From Pseudomonas nicosulfuronedens (lineage in GTDB: Bacteria; Pseudomonadota; Gammaproteobacteria; Pseudomonadales; Pseudomonadaceae), in the NCBI RefSeq assembly GCF_005877905.1, contig NZ_SWDV01000004.1, positions 1-64,000 on the forward strand: DNA of 64,000 bases, given 5' to 3'. Positions within the stretch are counted from its first letter, which is position 1. Every line of letters begins with the position of its first letter. The position numbers and the translations under genes are program-made. The notes beneath the pieces are model-generated. The model was not told where the DNA came from. It saw nothing but the letters and a program-made list of their open reading frames with translations, and ran no database searches. Positions 1 through 8,115 of this stretch are shown in pieces.

Positions 1-94
1 GACCGGTGGTAATAATTAAAATCGGAGGTAGTCCAATTGTCGGTATAGTCAACAAGACGCGTAGCCAATCTGGCTTTCGCAGGAGGATATTTTT

Positions 95-265
95 ATGTCG
101 AATATTTATTTGGATCGAGTGAGATCGGAGATAATTGCGAAAACTGAAGAGTTTTTGTCGCACGGCGGCGAAATTCAAGAGGTCAGACCAGGTAAAACTG
201 GTTATAAGCCACCCGTCAGAAGATCCGAATGGGTCAAAGATATAGCTAAGAAACCTGAGCCATGA
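95..265 (+). CDS. Small AT-rich protein of unknown function at the edge of a probable integrated element
   Basis: A 56-residue ORF starts at an ATG preceded by a very strong ribosome binding site (AGGAGG, 81-86) and ends in TGA at 263-265. The product is charged and soluble (starts MSNIYLDRVR, ends KKPEP), with no membrane segment. Its base composition is clearly more AT-rich than the rest of the window and it uses codons rare here (ATA, AGA, TTG, AAT). It lies between the window start and the 3' end of a tRNA-Gly gene, the usual place for the last gene of a phage or island. I do not recognise a family with certainty; a small phage- or island-borne protein is the best description. The coding call rests on the Shine-Dalgarno match and the intact frame. 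Confidence 0.6.
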   Translation: MSNIYLDRVRSEIIAKTEEFLSHGGEIQEVRPGKTGYKPPVRRSEWVKDIAKKPEP

Positions 266-366
266 CTGCTTATCGCGCTACTCCTGGTGGCATTGCTCAG
301 GGCGCAACTGAGTAAGTCACGCTGCTCTTCGACACTTTTTCGACACCTTTCCGGCCCAGAAAACGC

Positions 367-400
367 AAAACCCCCGAAACGCTAGGCATTTCAGGGGTTT
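367..400 (-). terminator. Probable intrinsic terminator downstream of tRNA-Gly
   Basis: A hairpin with arms AAACCCC and GGGGTTT, extended by GAAA/TTTC, lies just 3' of the tRNA gene on the minus strand. It is followed in that direction by a short T run (TTTTGCG). This fits termination of the tRNA transcript. Confidence 0.6.
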
Positions 401-412
401 GGCAGGGTGTTC

Positions 413-486
413 TGGAGCGGGCGAAGGGAATCGAACCCTCGTCATGAGCTTGGGAAGCTCAGGTAATGCCATTATACGACGCCCGC
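413..486 (-). tRNA. tRNA-Gly, anticodon CCC
   Basis: The reverse complement folds into a full cloverleaf. The acceptor stem is GCGGGCG paired with CGCCCGC, then discriminator T and encoded CCA. The T loop reads GGTTCGATTCC. The anticodon stem TGAGC/GCTCA encloses the loop TTCCCAA, which puts CCC at positions 34-36 and reads GGG. The 3' end faces the AT-rich DNA on the left, the orientation expected when a tRNA 3' end serves as an integration site. As I recall, the filamentous prophage Pf4 of PAO1 sits beside a tRNA-Gly at the corresponding position. Confidence 0.95.
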
Positions 487-637
487 TTGGGGGTGCCTTT
501 TTACCAGAAGGGCGGGGCTTAGTGAAGCCTCGGCGTTCAGGTAGGGCGAGTGGGCGGAATTCGTGAGCGGGATGGTGCAGTGAAACACCGGGGACGGAGG
601 GTCTGGGGCCGGCCCCCGGCTGTGTGCGCTGGCTGCA

Positions 638-1531
638 TCAGCCCACCATGGCGGCGATGGGCACGCCCTGGCTGGCGGGCAGGTAGGGGTTGGCCAGGAC
701 CGGGTGGCGCTGCGGCTGGAGGAAGGTCAGGAGGGCGTCCTGGGTTTCCTGCCAGGCCTTCTTGTGCTCCACGTCGATGAAGTGGCCGGCGTTGCGGATG
801 GTGCGGAACTCGCAGTCACGGATCAGTTGCTGGAACAGCTTCGCCTCGGCCGGGGTGGTGTAGATGTCCAGCTCGCCATTCATGAACAGCAGCGGGATGT
901 CGATGGCCGCGAACTTCTCCATGTAGCTGTCCGCGCTGAGCTTGAGCACTTGGCAGATGTGGAAATGCATCTGCTGGTATTCGTGCTCGTCGAGGCCGCT
1001 GACGTGGCGGAAGTTGTAGCGCTTGAACAGCTGCGGCAGGTACTGGCCGATGGTGTCGTTCACCAGGTTGCCGACATTGGTGCGGTCGCAGGCGGACAGG
1101 TAGTCCAGGCCGCGGTGCAGGTAGTCGAGCATCGAGGCGTTGAGCAGCGGCGAGAAGGAGTTGATCACTGCCTTCTGGATCCGCGCCGGGCGTTCTGCCA
1201 GGGCCAGCAGGGTGGCGACGCCGCCCCAGGAGAAGGACATCACCACGTCGGCGCGGTAATGCTCGATCAGGCCGAGCAGCAACTGCGCCTCGTACTCCTT
1301 GGTGATGAACTCGCGGCAGTCGTTGTGCACCTTGGACTGGCCCGCATACGGCTGGTCGTAGCAGACCACGTTGAAGTGCGGTTGCAGGTATTTCACCGTT
1401 TGCGCGAAGGAGGCGGTGGTTGCCAGCGATCCGTTGACCAAAATGATGGTCTGGCGCGCTTCCCTGTTGGCGTGAAACTCCGTGTGTACCCGGTGTTGCT
1501 GAATCTCGACGACGGCGGTTTCCGGCCTCAT
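638..1531 (-). CDS. phaG: PhaG/RhlA-type (R)-3-hydroxyacyl-ACP acyltransferase or thioesterase
   Basis: This is an alpha/beta-hydrolase-fold protein of 297 residues that acts on (R)-3-hydroxyacyl-ACP, diverting fatty acid synthesis intermediates. The N-terminal MRPETAVVEIQ, the block NGSLATTASFAQTV, the nucleophile elbow SFSWGG and the late GHF.D histidine region match P. putida PhaG closely and RhlA more distantly. PhaG links fatty acid synthesis to medium-chain polyhydroxyalkanoate precursors; RhlA makes the HAA lipid of rhamnolipids. The start at 1531 is preferred over an upstream in-frame ATG because GGAGG sits 8 bases before it and PhaG proteins begin at this residue. No pha or rhl genes are adjacent, so the physiological product is inferred from homology only. 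The gene stands alone, facing the tRNA. Confidence 0.85.
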   Translation of the reverse strand: MRPETAVVEIQQHRVHTEFHANREARQTIILVNGSLATTASFAQTVKYLQPHFNVVCYDQPYAGQSKVHNDCREFITKEYEAQLLLGLIEHYRADVVMSFSWGGVATLLALAERPARIQKAVINSFSPLLNASMLDYLHRGLDYLSACDRTNVGNLVNDTIGQYLPQLFKRYNFRHVSGLDEHEYQQMHFHICQVLKLSADSYMEKFAAIDIPLLFMNGELDIYTTPAEAKLFQQLIRDCEFRTIRNAGHFIDVEHKKAWQETQDALLTFLQPQRHPVLANPYLPASQGVPIAAMVG

Positions 1532-2031
1532 GTCGTATTCCTCCAGACGCAGGTCATGGTGCGCATCCACCATCGGATGCGAAGAAAGTACCCAGGCAGA
1601 GGAAAGCGTCTTGACGTGACAGCTTCATGTCACTCGACGAAAGTTAACAATCTCTTGATTTTCAAATGGTTACGACACCAAAAGACAGCTATCCGAAGCC
1701 GGTTAGGCGCGGAGGATTGGCTTCTGATCAGGCGGGGGAAGGTGCGGCTTGGGGAACAGCTGCCGCGAAAATCATTGTTGGTTGCGCTGCGTGACTCATT
1801 GGTCATGCTTGAGCCTGAGTTAAGCAGGGTGGTCCGGCGCCTGCAACCGCCACTGGGCGCCTGAGTCACATCGGTTTGCCGAAATCCGACGAAATGACAT
1901 TTCTCATCGCGATTCTCCGGCGCTTTGGAGAAGCCGGATTACACTCATGTGATGGCTGTAACGCCCCCTGCCGAAGACGAGCGATCTCGCCGTGCTCCCC
2001 CTGAGGCCGATACCGCGTGCGGAGCGGTTCA
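1532..2031. other. 500-bp divergent intergenic region
   Basis: This region separates phaG (minus) from the binding-protein/HD-GYP pair (plus). Its middle part, about 1620-1700, is AT-richer than the flanks and probably carries the two promoters. I could not assign convincing -35/-10 or -24/-12 boxes by eye. Short frames here lack ribosome binding sites and are not called. Confidence 0.5.
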
Positions 2032-2865
2032 ATGGCACTTCATCCACGGTTCTCCACATTGCTGGTCCTGGCCCCGGCCGCTTGGCTGTGTGCGGAAGCC
2101 ATGGCCGAGGATCGCTACGGTTGCGAGCAGCCGATCTCCGTGGCCTATACCCGCAACGTCGTGTTCTTCCATGACGACGTGGGCATCGATCCAGACCTGA
2201 TCGCCGAGTTGGGCAAGCGCACTGGCTGCCAGTTCGAGACTTCGATTCGCCCGCGCGACGAAATCTGGCGCAAGCTGGAAAACGGCGAGCTGCAGATGGG
2301 CACCAGTGGCGTGGCGACGCCGCAGCGCCGTGCCTACACCTACCTGCTGCCGTACCTGTACATGCGCAACAAGCTGATCGTGCGTGACGACCTGGGCGAA
2401 ATGAACAGCCTGGATGCCTTCCACGACATGCCTGGTGCGCGTCTGGGAGTGATCGCCGGTTACCGCCACGGGGCCTATATCGATGGCATGTTGCGCATCC
2501 TCAGGGCCGAAGGACGAGTGCTCGAGTACAAGGACGACGCGACGCGTTTCACTGCGTTGCTCAACGGCAACGTGGAAGGCGTCATCGGCCATGAGATGAA
2601 CCTTGAGGGCGCGGTGAGTGATCGTCGTCAACGGGACCGCTTTCATGTGATAGATGTGATGCCCGGGCCGGCGACACCCCATAACCTGATGCTTTCACGC
2701 AAGCGCTTTACCCCGGCGCAGAGCGCCGAGTGGATGCGCTTGATGGAGACATTATGGCTGGATGGAACCCTGGCCCGGATCATGCGTAAGAATGCACCGC
2801 CGCAACAGGCGGAAGGACTGCTCGACAGCGGCTATCGCTACAGCTCCACGGACAGAGGCTGGTAA
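2032..2865 (+). CDS. Periplasmic family-3 solute-binding protein partnered with the HD-GYP sensor
   Basis: This 277-residue protein has a signal peptide of about 25 residues (MALHPRFSTLLVLAPAAW... ending AMA before EDRYG). The mature part has the two-lobe layout of SBP_bac_3 proteins. A start at GTG 2017 is possible, but ATG 2032 has GGAG 7 bases upstream and gives a clean signal peptide. Its stop is 3 bases before the start of the HD-GYP gene, so the two are almost certainly cotranscribed. No ABC permease or ATPase gene is nearby. I infer that it presents a ligand to the periplasmic domain of the next protein instead of feeding a transporter. The ligand is unknown; this class usually binds amino acids or other small polar compounds. 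Confidence 0.8.
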   Translation: MALHPRFSTLLVLAPAAWLCAEAMAEDRYGCEQPISVAYTRNVVFFHDDVGIDPDLIAELGKRTGCQFETSIRPRDEIWRKLENGELQMGTSGVATPQRRAYTYLLPYLYMRNKLIVRDDLGEMNSLDAFHDMPGARLGVIAGYRHGAYIDGMLRILRAEGRVLEYKDDATRFTALLNGNVEGVIGHEMNLEGAVSDRRQRDRFHVIDVMPGPATPHNLMLSRKRFTPAQSAEWMRLMETLWLDGTLARIMRKNAPPQQAEGLLDSGYRYSSTDRGW

Positions 2866-2868
2866 AGG

Positions 2869-5742
2869 ATGAAGGCATTCGAACGGGGCATTCCACTGCA
2901 ACTGCTGGTGGCCGGCGCCATCATCGCCAGCATGCTGGTGCTGGCGGGGGCGTTGCTTATCCAGGGATACCGCGGTGTGGAAGGCGCGCTGGTGACGGCG
3001 GCGGGGGAGTCGGCCAGTCAGTTGGGCGCGACCATCAACGAACGGATCCGCCGCCTGATCGACCCGGCGGAAAGCGCACTGCGCCTGCTGACCCACGATC
3101 CCATTTCGCAGACCGACAACTTGCCGGCCCGCCTCGATCGCCTGCCGATGCTGGTGGAGAACCTGCGCGCCAACCGCACCCTGAGCGCGGTTTACATCGG
3201 CTATCCGAACGGCGAGTTTCTGCTGATCCGCGCGCTGCGGGTGCCGGAGGTGCGCCGTACGTTGCAGGCGCCGGACGCGGTGAAATACCTGGTGCAGAGC
3301 CAGACGCTCAACGGCCAGGGCGGCCTGCTCGGCGAGTGGCGTTTCTACGACAGCGACTTGCGCCTGCTGCGCGTACAGGAGCGCCCCGACTACAACTACG
3401 ACCCGCGACAACGTCCCTGGTACAACGAGGCGCGTCTCACCAGCAAGACGGTGCTGACCCAGCCCTACGTCTTCTTCACCACCCGCGAGATCGGCCTGAC
3501 CCTGGCGCACCGCAGTGTTGACGGTGCTGCGGTGATCGGCATGGACGCCTCGGTCAACGACCTGGGCGGCGAGATGGGTGACCTGCGCCAGACTGCCCAC
3601 ACGGAACTGGCGGTGGTCGACGGCAAAGGCACGGTGATCGCCTACCCGGATCTGTCCAGGCTGATGGTCCATGAAGGCAAGGACCTGCGCCTGGCCACGC
3701 TGGCCGAGCTGAAGGTGCCCGCCCTGAGCGAGCTCAATGCCGAGAATGTGCCCTCCGGTACGCCGCAGTCTTATCGGGTGAGTGGCGAGGACTGGTATGG
3801 CATCTGGGTGCCGCTGTCGAACTTCACCAGCAACGAGGTGAAGGTGCTGATCGCCATTCCCGCCGTGGAGCTGCTGGCAGGCGCGCGGCAACTGCTGTTC
3901 AACCAGGCCCTGTGGAGCGGCACGCTGCTGCTTGTACTGCTGCTGATCGGCTGGTACATCGGCCGGCGCATCGCCCGCCCGCTGACCGCGTTGGCTGACC
4001 AGGTCGGCGCGCTGGCGGCTTTCGACTTTGCCCGGCCGGTGGGCGTGGAGTCGAAGATCGCCGAGGTTCGTGACCTGAGCAGTGTGATGGGCAGCATGTC
4101 GCGCACCATCCATAACTTCCAGGCGATCACCTTGACCCTGAGCCGTGAGACGCGCCTGGAAAGCATGCTCGAGGGCGTGCTCTCGCGCCTGGTGGAAGCG
4201 ACTGGCGTCATGGGCGGGGCGGTCTACCTGCTGGACGATGAGGAGTGCCGTTTGCGCCTGGCCTGCTCGGTGCAGGGCGAGCAGTACCCGCAATCCATGC
4301 TGATCGAAGGCTTCACCGAGTCGGAGCTGGCCGAGCGGGTGGACCTGGCGCTGGCCAATCGCGGACAGTACCTGGAGGTTTCCCTGCGCAACCGCTCGGA
4401 CGAGCTGCTGGGCATTCTGGTCCTCCAGCTGGCTGAAGAAGGAGCCCTCAGCCGCCAACCGCGCAAACCGTTCAAGCGTTTCGTCGAGGAGCTCTCCGGC
4501 GCCGCCGCCGTGGCCATCGAGACCCGGCAACTGATCGAGGCCCAGCAGCGTCTGCTGGATGCGATCATCAAGCTGCTCGCCGACGCCATCGACGCCAAGA
4601 GCCCCTACACCGGCGGCCACTGCGAGCGGGTGCCGCAGCTGGCCGACCTGCTGCTGCAGAAAGTCATCGACTCGCATGACGGCGAGTACGCCGGCTTCAC
4701 CATGAGCGACGCCGAGCGCTACGAGTTCCAGATCGCTGCCTGGCTGCATGACTGCGGCAAGATCACCAGCCCCGAGTACGTGGTGGACAAGGCGACCAAG
4801 CTGGAGACCCTGTATAACCGTCTGCACGAGGTGCGCACGCGCTTCGAGGTGATCTGGCGCGACATCGAGCTGGACTACTGGCGCGGCATCGCCGAAGGCA
4901 GCGATATTGGCCTGCTCGCCGCCCGCCGCGACGCGCTGCACGAGTCGCTGCGCGACGACTACGCCTTCGTCGCCCAGGCCAACGTTGGCGGCGAGTTCAT
5001 GAAGGACGAGGACATCGAACGCCTCAAGCAGATCGGCGAGCGCCGCTGGCTGCGCTATTTCGACGACCGCCTGGGCATCTCCCATGACGAGGCCGAGCGG
5101 TTGCAGGGACGACCGGAACGGCCGCTGCCGGCGGAGGAGTTCCTCCTCGCCGACAAGGCCGAACACCGCGTGCCCTGGGGCGAGCGCAAGCCGCCGGTGG
5201 TGAAGGACGACCCGCGCAACATCTGGGGCTTCGACATGCGCCTGCCGCCTTACGCGAGCAACTATGGCGAGCTGTACAACCTGGGCATTCGACGCGGCAC
5301 GCTGAACGATGAGGAGCGCTTCAAGATCAACGAGCACATCGTGCAGACGCTGATGATGCTCACCACCCTGCCGTTGCCGCGCAACCTGCGCCGTGTGCCG
5401 ACCATCGCGGCCAACCACCACGAGAAAATGGACGGCACCGGCTACCCGCGCAAACTCTCCCGCGAACAGATGAGCATCCCCGAGCGGGTGATGGCGATCG
5501 CCGACATCTTCGAGGCGCTGACCGCCGCCGACCGCCCCTACAAGGCGCCAAAGACGCTGTCCGAGTCGCTGAAGATCCTCGCCTTCATGGCCCGCGACCA
5601 GCACATCGACGCCGACCTGTTCCGTCTGTTCATCAGCCAGGGGGTGTACCGCGAATACGGCGAGCGTTTCCTCCAGCCCGAGCAGATGGACTCCGTGGAT
5701 GTGCGCGCGATCCTGGAGATACTCGATGGGGTGAAGGCGTAG
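2869..5742 (+). CDS. Membrane-bound HD-GYP c-di-GMP phosphodiesterase with periplasmic Cache, HAMP and GAF domains
   Basis: The 957-residue protein has a membrane segment at about 12-34, a periplasmic Cache-like sensor at about 35-340, a second membrane segment at about 347-365, then HAMP (366-420), GAF (430-555) and an HD-GYP catalytic region (570-957). The metal-binding HD pair is at residues 627-628 (LHDCGK), HHE at 850-852 and GTGYP at 856-860, followed by ADIFEALTAADRPY. All key residues are present, so it should degrade c-di-GMP. HD and HHE are 222 residues apart, far more than in minimal HD-GYP domains; the extra ~150 residues are largely helical and charged (for example RTRFEVIWRDIELDYW). 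I have the impression that this insert recurs in a known subfamily. Adjacent to the binding-protein gene, it forms a likely ligand-to-c-di-GMP signalling pair. Confidence 0.88.
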   Translation: MKAFERGIPLQLLVAGAIIASMLVLAGALLIQGYRGVEGALVTAAGESASQLGATINERIRRLIDPAESALRLLTHDPISQTDNLPARLDRLPMLVENLRANRTLSAVYIGYPNGEFLLIRALRVPEVRRTLQAPDAVKYLVQSQTLNGQGGLLGEWRFYDSDLRLLRVQERPDYNYDPRQRPWYNEARLTSKTVLTQPYVFFTTREIGLTLAHRSVDGAAVIGMDASVNDLGGEMGDLRQTAHTELAVVDGKGTVIAYPDLSRLMVHEGKDLRLATLAELKVPALSELNAENVPSGTPQSYRVSGEDWYGIWVPLSNFTSNEVKVLIAIPAVELLAGARQLLFNQALWSGTLLLVLLLIGWYIGRRIARPLTALADQVGALAAFDFARPVGVESKIAEVRDLSSVMGSMSRTIHNFQAITLTLSRETRLESMLEGVLSRLVEATGVMGGAVYLLDDEECRLRLACSVQGEQYPQSMLIEGFTESELAERVDLALANRGQYLEVSLRNRSDELLGILVLQLAEEGALSRQPRKPFKRFVEELSGAAAVAIETRQLIEAQQRLLDAIIKLLADAIDAKSPYTGGHCERVPQLADLLLQKVIDSHDGEYAGFTMSDAERYEFQIAAWLHDCGKITSPEYVVDKATKLETLYNRLHEVRTRFEVIWRDIELDYWRGIAEGSDIGLLAARRDALHESLRDDYAFVAQANVGGEFMKDEDIERLKQIGERRWLRYFDDRLGISHDEAERLQGRPERPLPAEEFLLADKAEHRVPWGERKPPVVKDDPRNIWGFDMRLPPYASNYGELYNLGIRRGTLNDEERFKINEHIVQTLMMLTTLPLPRNLRRVPTIAANHHEKMDGTGYPRKLSREQMSIPERVMAIADIFEALTAADRPYKAPKTLSESLKILAFMARDQHIDADLFRLFISQGVYREYGERFLQPEQMDSVDVRAILEILDGVKA

Positions 5743-5761
5743 TCCTTCCAGCAGGCCCCTG

Positions 5762-5799
5762 AAACGCAAACCGCCGGCATCAGCCGGCGGTTTGCGTTT
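5762..5799. terminator. Bidirectional intrinsic terminator
   Basis: A perfect 17-bp inverted repeat (AAACGCAAACCGCCGGC and its complement) encloses the loop ATCA between two convergent genes. The A/T-rich arm ends give U-rich 3' tails in both directions, so it can end both the HD-GYP and the L,D-transpeptidase transcripts. Confidence 0.85.
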
Positions 5800-5810
5800 G
5801 TGGGGCGAGA

Positions 5811-6557
5811 TCAGCGCTTGGCGAGGTTGGTGGCGTAGCGGTTGATCTGCGGATTCTTCGCCACGGTGCAGCTCTGCCCGGCGAGGAACTGCGAGGTCTT
5901 CAGGTAGTTCTGCTGTGGGTAGTAGGCGAACACGTAGCTGCCGTTCTTCACCGTGTCGATCAGCTTCTGCGCGACTTGCGGACGCACCGCCGGGCAGCCC
6001 AGGCTGCGGCCGAGGCGACCGAGGCCGGGGACGACCTTGGGGTCGGCATAGGCAGCGGCGTGCATGACGATGGCGCGCTCTTCGCTGTTGTCGTTGAAGC
6101 CGGGCTCCAGGCCCAGCAGGCGCAGGGAGCGACCGTGCTTGCCGCTGTAGGTCTGGCCGGTCTGGTAGAGGCCGATGGAGGACTGGTTGCTCTCCGGGCG
6201 GTTGGAGAAGGAAGTGGCCATGTCGTCGCCACTCTTCTTGCCATGGGCGACCCACTCCTCGAAGAGCAGCTTGCGCTGCTTCAGGTCGAAGACCCAGAGG
6301 CGCTTGTCGCGGGACGGCTTGGAATAGTCGATTACCGTCAGCAACTGGTTCTGGCCACCCAGCTGGGTGCTGGCGCACTGCAGCGCGCTGAGCGCCAGAC
6401 GCAGGGTTTCGGTGTTGGTCGCCGGCGCGAGGCGGTGCAGTTCCTCGGCCGTGGGCAGGCGGGCAGCGGACGCGGTCTGCCAGCTACCGATCGCGAAAAG
6501 CGCGGCACTGGCGAGCGAAATCCGGAAGAACCCCCGTAACTTCAAAAAAGTCAGCAT
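5811..6557 (-). CDS. Periplasmic murein L,D-transpeptidase, YkuD_2-type catalytic domain
   Basis: The 248-residue protein begins with a signal peptide (cleavage near AASA-ARLP, residues 30-33). Its catalytic region matches the L,D-transpeptidase family whose signature is HAA...SLGCPAV: here H166 and C188 in GRSLGCPAV. Enzymes of this fold make or remove 3-3 crosslinks in peptidoglycan or attach proteins to it, using the cysteine as nucleophile. The substrate cannot be told from sequence. The gene is monocistronic, converges on the HD-GYP gene across a shared terminator, and has its own upstream region of 375 bp. The start is the only ATG giving a proper signal peptide. Confidence 0.85.
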   Translation of the reverse strand: MLTFLKLRGFFRISLASAALFAIGSWQTASAARLPTAEELHRLAPATNTETLRLALSALQCASTQLGGQNQLLTVIDYSKPSRDKRLWVFDLKQRKLLFEEWVAHGKKSGDDMATSFSNRPESNQSSIGLYQTGQTYSGKHGRSLRLLGLEPGFNDNSEERAIVMHAAAYADPKVVPGLGRLGRSLGCPAVRPQVAQKLIDTVKNGSYVFAYYPQQNYLKTSQFLAGQSCTVAKNPQINRYATNLAKR

Positions 6558-6932
6558 GAATACAACATTCCCGTTGAATCGATATGGTTTTTTCTGGGAA
6601 ACGCCGCATTGTGCGCGATTTTTGACCAGTAATGTGGTTGTTTTTTAATCAAGTATGGTTCCGCCCGTCGGTAATTACGAACTTTTCAGTGCGGGAAAGC
6701 GCCGCAGCGCGCCGGTTTCCGGGAAGGAGGGCGAAATAAGCTCGCCCCGGACAGGTGCCTGGATTCTTTGTGTTTCGAGATTCTTCGGCTGCTTGCACGG
6801 CAGGCTTGAGGCCGTCTGTCCGCGGGGGAGTGCTGGCAGTTTGAAGGGCGCTGGAGAGAGCCGGTGCAGTGGAATGATGAAGACACTGTCAGGGAAATCC
6901 GGAGCGCCCTGTCGTCGCTCCGGTTCATCGCG
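6558..6932. other. 375-bp intergenic region between the two L,D-transpeptidase genes
   Basis: The first ~100 bases (6558-6660) are AT-rich with long T runs and probably hold the promoter of the leftward transpeptidase gene. Bases 6899-6923 form a hairpin (CCGGAGCG/CGCTCCGG) starting 10 bases beyond the stop of the next minus-strand gene, a likely weak terminator. No gene is supported in between. Confidence 0.5.
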
Positions 6933-7985
6933 TTACTGCACGCTCTGGTTCTTGACCGGCTTCTGCTCGGCCTTGCGGTCGTTGGTGGTGATCACGGTGA
7001 AGTCCGGGTTGCTACGCATGTCGCGGGTGGACGGCAGGTCGGTGATCACCAGGGTGCTGCCCACATCCATGCTGGCCAGCAGGTTGCGCAGGAACTCGCG
7101 GTCGAGGCTGAACTTGCCCAGTTGCTCGGCGGGTGAAAGGCCGCGCTGCGGGTCGCTGACCTGTACGCTGGTCCAGCGCAGGTTCGGGTTTTCGCTGTCG
7201 ATCTCGGCCTGGGAAGGTTTCTCCATGAGGGAGAAGGCGGCGACGCCGGTCTTCTCCTCCGGGTGCTCGAAGGCGACCGGCGCGGTGCCGATCTGCAGCC
7301 CGCCGCGGTAGACGTAGAGACGGCGGTCGGCGCGGCTGACCAGCACGGAGACCGGGCCCTTTTCGGCGCCAGGGTCGCTCCAGAATGGCACCACCATGCC
7401 GCTGTCGTCGTGCGGGCCGGCGGCGCGTCCGTCACTGACGATGGGGGCGAGCAGGCCGGGGTGGTAGACCTCCACGGGGGAGCTCTTGGCGTCGGAGATG
7501 ATCACGGTGGTGGTACTGAAACCGGTGACCTCGTAGAGCTTCTTGGCGAAGGCCATGGGCAGTCGGATGCAGCCGTGGGACGCCGGGTAGCCGGGCAGGT
7601 TGCCGGCGTGCAGGGCGATGCCGTCCCAGGTCAGGCGCTGCATGTAGGGCATGGGGGCGCTGTTGTAGAGGTCGGAGTGGTACTCGACCTTCTTTTGCAG
7701 GATGGAGAAGACGCCGGTGGGAGTTTCCTTGCCCTTCTTGCCGGTGCTCACCGTGGCTACGCCGATGGCAATGCCGTTGCGGTACACGTAGGCACGCTGT
7801 TCAGTCAGGCTGACCACCAGGGTGACCGGACCCGCCGGGGAGATTTCCGGGTACCAGAGGAACTGGCCGGGCTTGAGTGTCTTCAACGCGGCCTGCAGGT
7901 CCGAGAGCGGCGAGGGCTTGCTCGGATTGGCAAAAGCGACGCTGGCGCTCAGGGCGATCAGCAGGGCAACCGACAGTTTCTTCAT
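6933..7985 (-). CDS. Secreted L,D-transpeptidase (YkuD domain)
   Basis: The 350-residue protein has an N-terminal signal peptide (MKKLSVALLIALSASVAFA). The YkuD catalytic domain spans about 50-170, with H126 and the canonical SHGCIRLP motif at 136-143, giving nucleophile C139. The first part of the domain has the usual TLVVSLTEQRAYVY strand pattern. The C-terminal half (about 200-350) contains a second region with similar strands (VSVLVSRADRRLYVYRGG) but no second SHGC motif, suggesting a degenerate repeat of the same fold. An ATG 14 codons upstream exists, but the chosen start has AAGGAAAGG just before it and begins the signal peptide. It acts on peptidoglycan in the periplasm. It is the second transpeptidase in tandem here, but from a different YkuD subfamily than its neighbour. 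Confidence 0.88.
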   Translation of the reverse strand: MKKLSVALLIALSASVAFANPSKPSPLSDLQAALKTLKPGQFLWYPEISPAGPVTLVVSLTEQRAYVYRNGIAIGVATVSTGKKGKETPTGVFSILQKKVEYHSDLYNSAPMPYMQRLTWDGIALHAGNLPGYPASHGCIRLPMAFAKKLYEVTGFSTTTVIISDAKSSPVEVYHPGLLAPIVSDGRAAGPHDDSGMVVPFWSDPGAEKGPVSVLVSRADRRLYVYRGGLQIGTAPVAFEHPEEKTGVAAFSLMEKPSQAEIDSENPNLRWTSVQVSDPQRGLSPAEQLGKFSLDREFLRNLLASMDVGSTLVITDLPSTRDMRSNPDFTVITTNDRKAEQKPVKNQSVQ

Positions 7986-8115
7986 TACCTTTCCTTGGAT
8001 CGCGGGCATGGCAGGGAGCTTAGCCAAGCGGCGCCGGAGGCTGCAAACTGCCGGGCTGAACGGTGCGCGTAGGGTTTTTCGGAACGTTGCTCAGGGCGTG
8101 GTACGCAGGAGCGGC

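Noticed and set aside
2752..6378. Long minus-strand frame opposite the HD-GYP gene
   Set aside because: It spans two real genes and the perfect terminator at 5762-5799, and its product is Gln/Arg/His-rich as expected from antisense reading of high-GC DNA.
6655..7311. Plus-strand frame overlapping the second L,D-transpeptidase gene
   Set aside because: It is antisense to the catalytic-family gene over half its length, has no Shine-Dalgarno sequence, and its product is Arg/Ser-rich without motifs.
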